Assembly (NCBI GenBank): GCA_017590115.1
Contig: JAGGNK010007448.1
Coordinates: 8,286,815 to 8,350,814 of the forward strand
From: Montifringilla adamsi
Taxonomy: Eukaryota; Chordata; Aves; Passeriformes; Passeridae
DNA: 64,000 bases
Direction of reading: 5' to 3'
Part shown: positions 50,121 through 63,528 of the stretch, in pieces
Layout: each line of letters begins with the position of its first letter
Position numbering within the stretch: position 1 is the first letter of the stretch
Made by a program: the position numbers and the translations under genes
Notes under the pieces: generated by a model
The model's database searches: none
The model's input: only the letters and a program-made list of their open reading frames with translations
Told to the model about the DNA's origin: nothing

Positions 50121-50418
50121 TTTTGTGTTTTTCCCTAGTGGAGTGGGATGGGGAGTCTGGCCAGGGCAATCAAGGCAGTGGGAGGGAAGGGATGTCCCCA
50201 AGCTGGGGATATTTCAGCGAGGCTGATGCAGGGTGAGAGGGTCCCCAGGGGGGGTCAGAGAGTCCCCACTTTGTCCTGGGACACAGTGGGAGCTCAACCT
50301 TTGCCACCACGGGCGGTGGGGGACTCCAGGAGCAGCTGACAAAAGGAATATTCATCCCACAGTAGCCTCCTGTCTCCATGGGAGGCCCTGGAGCAGTCCT
50401 GGACAGGGCTCCGTGTCC

Positions 50419-51659
50419 AGTCCTGTGTTCCATCCCGTGTCCCAGTCCCGTGTTCCATCCCGTGTCCCAATCCCGTGTCCCAGTCCCGTGTTCCATCCCG
50501 TGTCCCAATCCCGTGTCCCCTCCCGTATCCCAATCCCGTGTCCCAGTCCCGTGTTCCATCTCGTGTCCCAATCCCGTGTCCCCTCCCGTATCCCAGTCCC
50601 GTGTCCCAATCCCGTGTCCCCTCCCGTATCCCAATCCCGGTGTCCCATCCTGTGTCCCAATCCCGTGTCCCAGTCCCGTGTTCCATCCCGTGTCCCAATC
50701 CCGTGTCCCCTCCCGTATCCCAATCCCTGTCCCAGTCCCGTGTTCCATCCCGTGTCCCAATCCCGTGTCCCCTCCCGTATCCCAATCCCTGTCCCAGTCC
50801 CGTGTTCCATCCCGTGTCCCAATCCCGTGTCCCCTCCCGTATCCCAATCCCTGTCCCAGTCCCGTGTTCCATCCCGTGTCCCAATCCCGTGTCCCCTCCC
50901 GTATCCCAATCCCTGTCCCAGTCCCGTGTTCCATCCCGTGTCCCAATCCCGTGTCCCCTCCCGTATCCCAATCCCTGTCCCAGTCCCGTGTTCCATCCCG
51001 TGTCCCAATCCCGTGTCCCCTCCCGTATCCCAATCCCTGTCCCAGTCCCGTGTTCCATCCCGTGTCCCAATCCCGTGTCCCCTCCCGTATCCCAATCCCT
51101 GTCCCAGTCCCGTGTTCCATCCCGTGTCCCAATCCCGTGTCCCCTCCCGTATCCCAATCCCTGTCCCAGTCCCGTGTTCCATCCCGTGTCCCAATCCCGT
51201 GTCCCCTCCCGTATCCCAATCCCTGTCCCAGTCCCGTGTTCCATCCCGTGTCCCAATCCCGTGTCCCCTCCCGTATCCCAATCCCTGTCCCAGTCCCGTG
51301 TTCCATCCCGTGTCCCAATCCCGTGTCCCCTCCCGTATCCCAATCCCTGTCCCAGTCCCGTGTTCCATCCCGTGTCCCAATCCCGTGTCCCCTCCCGTAT
51401 CCCAATCCCTGTCCCAGTCCCGTGTTCCATCCCGTGTCCCAATCCCGTGTCCCCTCCCGTATCCCAATCCCTGTCCCAGTCCCGTGTTCCATCCCGTGTC
51501 CCAATCCCGTGTCCCCTCCCGTATCCCAATCCCTGTCCCAGTCCCGTGTTCCATCCCGTGTCCCAATCCCGTGTCCCAGTCCCGTGTTCCATCCCGTGTC
51601 CCAATCCCGTGTCCCCTCCCGTATCCCAATCCCTGTCCCAGTCCCGTGTTCCATCCCGT
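50419..51659. repeat. 62-bp GC-rich minisatellite, about 14 regular copies plus variants
   Basis: The unit combines the words cagtcccgtgttccatcccg, tgtcccaatcccgtgtcccc, tcccgtatcccaatccctgt. The marker caatccctgt recurs every 62 bp from 50,721 to about 51,528. The first 270 bp (50,419-50,690) use the same words in irregular order. No stop codon occurs in any of the six frames between 50,475 and 51,654, so long frames exist on both strands. They are repeats of Pro/Ser/Cys/Val on plus and Gly/Thr/Arg/Asp/Trp on minus, and are not genes. The array fills the space between the MRPS2 poly(A) site and the next promoter. Confidence 0.97.
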
Positions 51660-51714
51660 CTCCCCGGCCGCGGTTCCACCCTCGCCCTCTCCCAGCTTTG
51701 GGTCCTCCCGCCCG

Positions 51715-51800
51715 ATAGGGGACGCTCGCAGGCGGAAGAGCGAGCGCGCACGCGCGCCCGTTCCCCGCACTATATAAGGGGGAGGTGAGGCAGCCATCGC
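51715..51800 (+). promoter_or_regulatory. TATA-box and 5'TOP core promoter of the SNHG7-like gene
   Basis: A perfect TATATAAG at 51,771-51,778 lies 29 bp before a C followed by a pyrimidine tract (CCCTTTCT from 51,800). This is the arrangement of a TOP-type start, as in ribosomal-protein and snoRNA host genes. Upstream are an ETS-like GCGGAAGAG (51,732-51,740) and a CGCGCACGCGCGC NRF1-like element (51,745-51,757). The start site is predicted from this geometry. Confidence 0.75.
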
Positions 51801-51978
51801 CCTTTCTGCGGGCGCGGGGCAGCGGGAGCGGAGTGTCCGTGGTGTCTCAGAGGGACCGGGACCGGAACCGGGACCGGCCTCGGCCTCTCCCGGCGGGGCC
51901 AGCGGGACGCCCTGCGTCCCTCAGGCGCAGGAAGCCGGTGCAGGTGGAGGCGGCTCCACCGCTGCGCCTTCCCCCGCC

Positions 51979-52035
51979 ATGTTGTGGCGCGGCTCCCTCA
52001 GGGCCGGTGCCGCTTCCCGCCGGCCCCGGCGCTGA
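51979..52035 (+). CDS. 18-codon upstream ORF in exon 1 of the SNHG7-like gene
   Basis: ATG at 51,979 has a strong Kozak context (cccgccATGt) and encodes MLWRGSLRAGAASRRPRR, then TGA. It is the first good ATG after the predicted TOP start. The peptide is Arg-rich with no acidic residue, like a mitochondrial presequence, but at this length and GC content that may be chance. Translation is unproven. Confidence 0.25.
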   Translation: MLWRGSLRAGAASRRPRR

Positions 52036-52063
52036 GCGGCTGCGGCGGGAGGACACGAGCGAG

Positions 52064-52582
52064 GTGAGGCTGGGGAGCGGCCCTTCCCCCGCGGCCCCGA
52101 GGCCAGGCCCGGCCCCGAGCGGCCCCGGGGCTCGGGGGGCTCCGGGAGCTGCCACGTGCGCTGCAAAGGCCGCAGATCGTGGAATATTTGGCGCTGGAAG
52201 CCAAATCTATCTATCTATCTATCTATCTCTATCAAATATGTAATTAATATATTAATATGATAATAATAATATGTCCCTATATTGTGAACCGAATATATTT
52301 TAAGGGGTATTTTTTATATCTATATATATATATATATATATATATCTGTAATATAAAGCATACACGGTTGTGTGTATTTTAATAAACGCCACTGAAGAAG
52401 GGAAGAAAATTTGGGGCTTTCAGGAAAATATTTTCAAATATTTCAGTAGCTAACATGACTTCAGTAGATGTCCTTCTTGTAACTGTTGTAATTCTTTGGT
52501 TCTCAGTTCAATGGCATGTTTTAAAAAAATAGTGCTTAGGCAATTATTAACAGCATTTTTCTTTTGTTTTTTTTTTCTTCAG
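52064..52582 (+). other. Intron 1 of the SNHG7-like gene, with microsatellites
   Basis: GC-rich at first, then abruptly AT-rich. It contains a (TCTA)n run at 52,206-52,228 and a (TA)n run at about 52,316-52,345. It ends in a strong T-rich polypyrimidine tract at 52,558-52,582. No other feature is seen. Confidence 0.7.
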
Positions 52583-52781
52583 CCTGGCAGTGGACAAAAC
52601 AGTGAAGTGACCGGGATGGTGTGACTTCAGGAATGAAGGGTGATCCTGCAGGAAAGGGCTGCCCAAGCAAGCTTCAGCCACCTTGCTAAGTGTAAGTGCA
52701 GTGTTACCTGTGGTGTCTGCACGTGCAGCAAATACCTTGGCAGCACTGCTTTCAATTAGGTGATTAAATCTTTTAAATGTA

Positions 52782-52892
52782 ACAGAATCAGGGAATGGTT
52801 TGGATTGGAAGGGACTCCTTCCACGCTCCCAGGCTGCTCAGAGCTGCATCCAGCCTGGCCTTGAACATTCCAGGGATGGACATCCACCCATA
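52782..52892 (-). mobile_element. CR1 LINE 3' fragment in snoRNA host intron
   Basis: Read on the plus strand: 'acagaatcagggaatggtttggattggaagggac', 'caggctgctcagagctgcatccagcctggccttgaacattccagggatgg'. This is a reverse-oriented, shortened CR1 tail. It ends about 45 bp upstream of the first snoRNA. Confidence 0.85.
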
Positions 52893-52934
52893 ATTACATT
52901 TTTTCGGTCTTTTGAGGTTATTTGTTCCCCCCAG

Positions 52935-53070
52935 GCTGCCACTGGCGTTGCAGAGATGGCTGCTGTGGCATCTTTTGTGTCAAAGAGTGGCAAGAGAGAC
53001 CCAGGCTATGTTCTACGCTCGTGTGTTCTGCACCCCGTGAGCACTCAGAGTGATTGATAGCCTGACATCC
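52935..53070 (+). ncRNA. SNORA17: H/ACA box snoRNA, SNORA17-like copy 1
   Basis: About 136 nt with hairpin-hinge-hairpin-tail form. The 5' hairpin closes through TGCCAC (52,937-52,942) with GTGGCA (52,987-52,992) and has an inner GATG/CATC stem. The hinge AGAGAGA resembles an H box, though not exactly ANANNA. The 3' hairpin closes through an 8-bp perfect stem CAGGCTAT (53,002-53,009) / ATAGCCTG (53,057-53,064), with an upper 7-bp stem GCTCGTG/CGTGAGC. ACA lies at 53,065-53,067, exactly three bases from the end. It sits in an intron, 95 bp before the acceptor. It would guide rRNA pseudouridylation with dyskerin; targets are not assigned. The SNORA17 name rests on host-gene context. Confidence 0.75.
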
Positions 53071-53271
53071 TTAATTACCCTGAATGAGGTGGGGGAAAAC
53101 CAGCTCTGAGCTGCTTGGAATGGGAGATCTGCCTGATCCATGATGGGAGCTTCTGTTCTCTGCAGCTGCATGTGGCTCTCTGATCCTGTGGGTGCCACTT
53201 GTGTTACAGAGGAATACGTGGAAGTGATCTGTGAAACCACGTGGCAACGCTGGGAGTTCATCCCATCCTAA

Positions 53272-53277
53272 AATAAA
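53272..53277 (+). terminator. Poly(A) signal AATAAA of the short SNHG7-like transcript
   Basis: AATAAA lies about 105 bp into predicted exon 3, followed by a T-rich stretch (cctttgctgttaac). Its use would end the transcript before the second snoRNA, so host transcripts of copy 2 must skip or read through it. Confidence 0.55.
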
Positions 53278-53340
53278 GACATTCCTTTGCTGTTAACTTA
53301 CTCCTTTTACATCTCTGCAGCACCTGCAGTGTAACCAGGC

Positions 53341-53532
53341 TTTGGGCTGTGTCTAAAGGCTCTCCATGTGTTTGTCCCTTTTCCAGAGGCAGCCCTGAGC
53401 CCCGGCACACCAGAGGAGCCCAGCCCAGGTGAGCTGTTTGGGCTGTGTCTAAAGGCTCTCCATGTGTTTGTCCCTTTTCCAGAGGCATCCCTGAGCCCAG
53501 GCACACCAGAGGAGCCCAGCCGAGGTGAGCTG
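53341..53532 (+). repeat. 96-bp tandem duplication containing a 42-bp candidate exon twice
   Basis: Two units, 53,341-53,436 and 53,437-53,532. Each has a polypyrimidine acceptor (tgtcccttttccag), a 42-bp body (53,387-53,428 and 53,483-53,524) and a donor (AG|GTGAGC). The acceptor, exon length and donor are preserved in both copies, as expected for an exon duplication in a non-coding host transcript. Exon use is inferred. Confidence 0.8.
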
Positions 53533-53654
53533 CAGTGCTGGGAGCTGCCAGCTTGTGTTGCAGGTGAGCTGCAGTGCTGGGAGCTGCCCCAGCTCTTGTT
53601 GCAGGTGAGCTGCAGTGCTGGGATCTGGCAGCCCTGCCCCAGCTCGTGTTGCAG
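53525..53654 (+). repeat. ~40-bp tandem modules related to the snoRNA 5' hairpin
   Basis: Three modules, 53,525-53,563 (39 bp), 53,564-53,604 (41 bp) and 53,605-53,654 (50 bp), share gtgagctgcagtgctggg, then agctgcc(cc)agct, then ttgttgcag. The last runs straight into the second snoRNA, whose sequence ctgccccagctcgtgttgcagg plus tggctgcagtgc is plainly the same module. Each internal junction reads TTGCAG|GTGAGC, a fused acceptor and donor. Confidence 0.85.
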
Positions 53655-53767
53655 GCGTGGCTGCAGTGCCACCTCTGTGTCATTCGGTGGCAGACAGCAA
53701 CAGGCGATGTCTTCCCTGGTGCTCTGAGCCCTGTGAGCTCTCAGGATTGCTCAACAACCTGACACTT
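53633..53767 (+). ncRNA. SNORA17: H/ACA box snoRNA, SNORA17-like copy 2 (partly degenerate)
   Basis: About 135 nt, alignable along its length with copy 1: ctgcc, gttgcag, tggctgc, cttttgtgtca vs ctctgtgtca, ggtggca, aggcgatgt vs aggctatgt, gtgagc, ctcag, cctgaca. The 5' stem TGCC(C)C/GGTGGCA is retained, a true ANANNA H box ACAGCA follows (53,695-53,700), and ACA lies at 53,762-53,764, three bases from the end. The basal stem of the 3' hairpin is weakened: only CAGG/CCTG remains of the 8 bp seen in copy 1. It ends just 30 bp before the next acceptor (tgctctcttgcctgcag at 53,797), closer than usual. It may be poorly processed or a decaying copy. Confidence 0.5.
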
Positions 53768-53797
53768 GCTGTTCTTTTCCTGCTCTCTTGCCTGCAG

Positions 53798-53999
53798 TGG
53801 GGAATGGAGGAGGATGGACACTGTCCTTCAGTCCTTCCCTCCATCGGGGACACCTTTTGCTGTGCCAGGTTGCTCCAAGCCCTGTGCACAGGTGTCCCCA
53901 TATCCAAATGGTGCTGTGTGTCACTGTCCCTTCTTGAGGGACACCAGAAACAGCGAGAGCAGCTCTGGGCACATGGAGATTGTGACCCTGAGCTTTGCA
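53798..53999 (+). ncRNA. Candidate downstream exon of the SNHG7-like gene
   Basis: Bounded by a strong acceptor (cttttcctgctctcttgcctgcag) and a consensus donor CA|GTGAGTAA at 54,000. It is non-coding. Together with the terminal exon at 55,004 it would make a longer host transcript containing snoRNA copy 2 in an intron. Confidence 0.4.
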
Positions 54000-55003
54000 G
54001 TGAGTAACTGGCACTGCTAAATGGGAAACCTCATTAAATGGCCATTACAGGGCCAAAGGGGCCTCAGTGGTGCAAAGTGAGCCCTTTAATTGGCAAAAGC
54101 CACTGGCTTTGGAAAAGAATGTTAATAAGGTTGTCGGTTGTGGTTATGTATGAGAATGTGGCTCTTTTATTGAAATTTCTTGACTTCTTTTAACCTGCAA
54201 TCTGTTTGGGGTTTTTCATCAGGCTTTCCTCACTCCAGGGGTCCTGTGTGGGCACTGAGTGCTAATGAGTATCTTTAGAACTTCCCTGTGTGAGGCACAG
54301 CAGAACCATGAACATTTTCCCGATGGCATTTACTGGAACTGCCCTTCCCCAAGCAGCACTCCTGGGCCATGGATATTGCTTTACTGAAGGAAAAACTGCC
54401 TCTCAGCTGTGGAAAATGCGAATTGTTTCACATGAAGTGTTTTAGAGAGAAATTAAAAACTCTGCACATAGCTCAGCCCTTCATCATCAAGGACTGGTTT
54501 ATGTCATGGATTTAAAGGCTGGAATAAGCCCAGATTTTTTTTCCCCTGCACTATTAATAGCTTGGCTCTGCACCAAGGTTGGCAAACTCACCTTGGATTT
54601 TTAAGGAGTGATGGAATAACCCAGAGCAGGCTCCAGCTATCCTGCTCTTAAATTACCACTTTCCTAAACTCCCCCAGCCAGATCTTTTTCCAAAACTTTT
54701 CTGATGTTATGCCAAAGAACTTCTCCTAAATTTGTGCCATGTCCTTCTAGTCTGAAGGAAATCCCTGTCTAAAAGTTTCCTTGTGAACCCTGCTTAACAG
54801 AACCTTAAAATGTGATTTCATTTTATATTTCATCTTTATTTCCTCTGGGATGTGAAAAATGTTGGGACAATCCCAAGACAATGAGGGCAGCAGAGTCTGG
54901 AACGCAAGGGTTAATTAGCTCATTAGTATTCACCTTATTGCTCCCTTTTCTTGCCTGTTTTTCAACTTTTCTGACATCCTGGGCCTTATTTTTTTATTTG
55001 CAG
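54000..55003 (+). other. Candidate intron; no other feature seen
   Basis: Unremarkable AT-leaning sequence between the donor at 54,000 and a T-rich acceptor (ccttatttttttatttgcag) ending at 55,003. I see no snoRNA-like fold or coding frame in it. Confidence 0.4.
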
Positions 55004-55175
55004 ATTATGCCTTGAGCTGCAGAATGTCTGACAAACTGAGAACTGGTTGGCAGCATCCACGTCTGATGGCTTGGAGATTCCTAAAACTTGATCATCTGTG
55101 TTTTCTCTACATGGTTAAGAAGGATTTAAATTAAAAAAAAAATAAAAACCTAAATAAAGATGCCACCTACAAGAC
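55004..55175 (+). ncRNA. Candidate terminal exon with poly(A) signals
   Basis: It starts after the strong acceptor at 55,003 and contains AATAAA at 55,141-55,146 and 55,153-55,158, followed by a GT-rich run (gctgtgtgtttgtagc) about 30 bp later. There is no long frame. It fits as the last exon of the longer SNHG7-like transcript. Confidence 0.45.
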
Positions 55176-55179
55176 TGAA

Positions 55180-56970
55180 AGGATTATGCTGTGTGTTTGT
55201 AGCACCCCAAGTAATGCTATTTTTTAACCATTCTAGGTTGTAAGACTTTGTGGATATCAGAATTTAGGATTGTTTTAAAGCAGTTTAAGGTTTTACCTCC
55301 ATGCCCTTGGGCACAAAGGGGATCCAGTGAGATCATGTGTCAGTCTTGGAGTGTCCTGGCTTTTTTTCCATCTCCTGTGGGGAATCTGGAGGAATTTGAG
55401 TGTAAAACAGCTTTGCCTTCACTCATTTCTCTCCTGTATCTGGTTTGTAAACTGCACTCTGCTTTTTATTCGTGATGAGCAGAATTCCTGGGAGTGTCCA
55501 GGGCCACGGGGGCGTGCATTAATGGAGCAATTGTTGTCACAAGTGACTTAATTTCAATTAAACTGTCAGGGCCTGGTCTCAGCTACATAAACATTTAGAT
55601 GTTCATGTTCTGATGTTGGGGAAACTGTTTTCCTCCACTTCTCCAGGCTTTAATGCTGCTTTGAGGGAACAGCAGGGATTTAGTGGGAGTAAACAATGGA
55701 GGGAAAGGAAGAAAAATGGTTTTTCTGCCACCCTGAGGAGGGGATTTTGGCAGGGGCTTGGATTCCTTTGCTGATGGCAGGAGGAGATGGATTTGTCAGG
55801 GGAGCTGTTGCCATGGGGATGCAGGACAAGGGAAGAGGAGCCTGGAGCCTCCCTACTGAATTCCAGTGAATTCCAGCCCTGCCTTTCCCTCCCTGCAGCT
55901 GAACCTGCACCTGCACACGGGACCTTGGCAGAGCCCATACCCAATGCAGGCTGAGGAACCCTTCAAACACAATCCCGGGGAGTGCTCACCTTTTCCATGG
56001 ATAAATCACATTTCACAGGCCACTCCTCAGCAGGGAGCGAGCTCTGGTGGCTCTGCTGGACACCAAAAAGTGCCCTGTGAGAGGTGATGAGGATCCTAAA
56101 GAACCAACAGAAGGAAAATCCTGATCTCTCTCCCCAAAGGGCTCCTAAATTTGGAGCCCTGGTGCCACAGTGTCAGGTGTATTTTTATTTTCCGATTGCA
56201 CATCAGCTCCACGCTCATTTCCCTAAGGAATTGTTGGCAGGAGAAGCAGCACGTGCTCCAGCAGCAGGAATATGGCTGTGCTGGGAACAGAGCAACCTTG
56301 GGGGAGTTTACCCAGCTCTTCCTCCCTGCCCAGAGCTGTAAAACTGCTATAATTGAGCATTTCAAGGAAACAGCCATAGTTGGAGCCCTGGGAGCACAGA
56401 CACAGCCAAAAAAAAAAATGTCTCGAGACCTGCTAAAAGCTTTGCCTGGAAATTCATTTTAATAATGAGAGAAGCACTGGATTATTCTGGTATTAACCTT
56501 CAACCTCTGCAGGGCAAGCCCAGCTTAGTTTTTGGAGAATTAAACGGAGGGGTTGGCTTATCCCTGCTCTGAGTGTGGTGGGCAGTGACACCCGAGCACA
56601 GGAAGGGGTCAGTTCGTGTTTAGCCCTTTGCCTTTAAGCCATCCTTGGCCTCGGCCGCTTCCAGAGCGGACACGTGAGGGAATGGCTTGTGCTGCCAATT
56701 CCAGACTGGGGCAGGAGCAGCTGGGGGGAGCCTCTCACAATTCACGGCATCACCGTCAGGGTCAGGCACTTAAAAACGGAACCAGAGAACCGCCACGATT
56801 CTCCACGGTGCAACAGACAGCTGATCTGCTTCCTGTGTGACAGCTGGAGCTGATGGCAGATGACTCAGACACTTAAGGAGAGACTTTTGAAAGGGGAAAT
56901 CTACCTTTTCCTCCTTTTTAGATCACAAACAAGCTGGTACTTAACAGGCTGCTGTTTGGCTATTGATGGA
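55180..56970. other. Gap between the convergent SNHG7-like gene and DIPK1B; no gene seen
   Basis: Only short, unrecognised frames. No clear mobile element, tandem repeat or snoRNA-like fold was found. Confidence 0.55.
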
Positions 56971-56993
56971 CGGGTGTGATTCACGTAAAGCTG

Positions 56994-56999
56994 TTTATT
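56994..56999 (-). terminator. DIPK1B: Poly(A) signal AATAAA of DIPK1B
   Basis: Plus-strand TTTATT reads AATAAA on the minus strand, 400 bp beyond the DIPK1B stop. It is the nearest canonical signal. Confidence 0.6.
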
Positions 57000-57398
57000 T
57001 ACATCAGAGCCGTTCCTCAAAAGGAGATGTGACAAGTACAGCATGAATGATTCATTCCCATCGCTTTGCTCTGCTTTCCTGCTCATCAAGGAACAGTTTG
57101 ATGCATCCAGCTGGGCTCTGCTTCCTTGTCCCTTTCCGTGTCTTCTTCCTCCCCCAAAGCCTGCTCAGCCCAGCTCTTTGTCCCAGCTCTGCTCCTGCCG
57201 AGCCATCCCTGATCCTGCTGGGTGGTGCAAGACATGATGCTTGGTTTTCCATGAAGGAGAAGGGGCTGCAGCTCTGCCGAACTCCCTGTGCAGGGTGTGT
57301 TTTTCCTGGGGGGGCGAGAGGATGGAGAAACAGGCCTTCAGCCCTTGGACCTCACTCCAAGCTCATAGATTGGAAATTCCAGGGCCGTGCTTCCCCCG

Positions 57399-62821
<5,423 letters not shown>

Positions 62822-63010
62822 GCTGCGGGCGCCCCGCGGCCGCGGGCCTCAGGCTCCGGGGGGCATGGCCGGGGCGGCCGCGGCCCCCGCACCGCCNGGC
62901 TCGGCGGCTCCGCCCGGCGCGGGGCGGTGCGGGAGGCGGGGGCGGCGCTCGCAGCTCCGCCGCAGCCCGGGGAGCCGGGGGGCTGCTGCCCGGTGGGGCC
63001 GGGCAGGGTA

Positions 63011-63256
63011 AAGCCCAGTCCAGCGCATCCCACCCGGGGGTCTCATCCACCCGCGCATCCCACTTGAGGATCTCATCGCCGTGCCCATCCCACGTTCCGG
63101 GGTTCCACCCACTCGGGGATCCCATCCCCAGGCTCACCCCACCACACAGGGGCTCTCCCAGCCCGAACCACCAGGCTCTCCCCTCCTGGCAGAGCAGGGA
63201 AGGGTCTGTGGAGATGCTGATCCCACCTGGCCCCCGGCACTGACAGCAGCTCCAGG
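63011..63256. other. Short interval between DIPK1B promoter and upstream gene; decamer-like repeat
   Basis: Contains loosely repeated 'catcccac...gggg(a/t)(c/t)tcatc' phrases from 63,030 to 63,140, a degenerate tandem array. No gene is seen. Confidence 0.5.
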
Positions 63257-63262
63257 TTTATT
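63257..63262 (-). terminator. Poly(A) signal AATAAA of the unidentified minus-strand gene
   Basis: Plus-strand TTTATT, i.e. AATAAA on the minus strand, about 115 bp past the stop codon at 63,376-63,378. Confidence 0.55.
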
Positions 63263-63375
63263 CAAAGCCATTTTGGGTGGCAGACGGCCAGATTCCCTCC
63301 TTGTTACCCACAGCAGGTAACCTGTGAGCACAGCTCGGGGGCTGCACCCCTCAGGCCTGAGCCCTGCCATCACTG

Positions 63376-63528
63376 CTACTCCTTCTCCTCCTTGCTGTGT
63401 CTTTTCCCCACCCTGAATCCCAGCAGCAGCACTGGCCGGTCCTCCCTGTTTGCACTGCGGCTGGGCAGGGAAAGCTCACGGCAAGACTTTGTGTCCGACA
63501 GGCCAGGGACAGCCCATCCAGGGGGATC
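63376..63528 (-). CDS. Terminal coding exon of an unidentified gene (partial)
   Basis: On the minus strand an acceptor with good branch point and polypyrimidine tract (tccctgtcccccttgctctaacttgcctgttcacacag) opens a 153-bp frame. It encodes 50 residues beginning DPPGWAVPGLSDTKSCRELS and ending GFRVGKRHSKEEKE, then TAG. A canonical poly(A) signal follows 115 bp later. The intron phase would be 0. Acceptor, stop and poly(A) signal in order argue for a real last exon. I do not recognise the protein. Upstream exons would lie beyond 63,529, and I found none before the window ends. The basic, Ser-rich tail has no known motif that I can name. Confidence 0.45.
   Translation of the reverse strand, partial: DPPGWAVPGLSDTKSCRELSLPSRSANREDRPVLLLGFRVGKRHSKEEKE

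Larger units (their letters stand above)
51800..53295 (+). ncRNA. SNHG7: SNHG7-like snoRNA host gene, short transcript
   Basis: Predicted exons are 51,800-52,063 (donor GAG|GTGAGG), 52,583-52,691 (acceptor after a long T tract ...cttcag; donor AGT|GTAAGT) and 53,166 to about 53,295 (acceptor ctgttctctgcag; AATAAA at 53,272-53,277). No long conserved frame is present. The call rests on three points: a TOP-type TATA promoter, an H/ACA snoRNA in intron 2 ending 95 bp before the acceptor (the usual spacing), and DIPK1B (FAM69B) lying convergently downstream, as FAM69B lies beside SNHG7 in human. Human SNHG7 hosts two related snoRNAs, SNORA17A and SNORA17B, matching the two paralogues here. Exon sequence is not conserved enough for me to recognise directly. 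Confidence 0.65.

Noticed and set aside
50170..51797. Six frames of 437-514 codons on both strands
   Set aside because: All are translations of a 62-bp minisatellite without stop codons, with no non-repeat domain.
53341..53654. CRISPR-like array
   Set aside because: Repeats are contiguous with no unique spacers, and the sequence is eukaryotic nuclear DNA.
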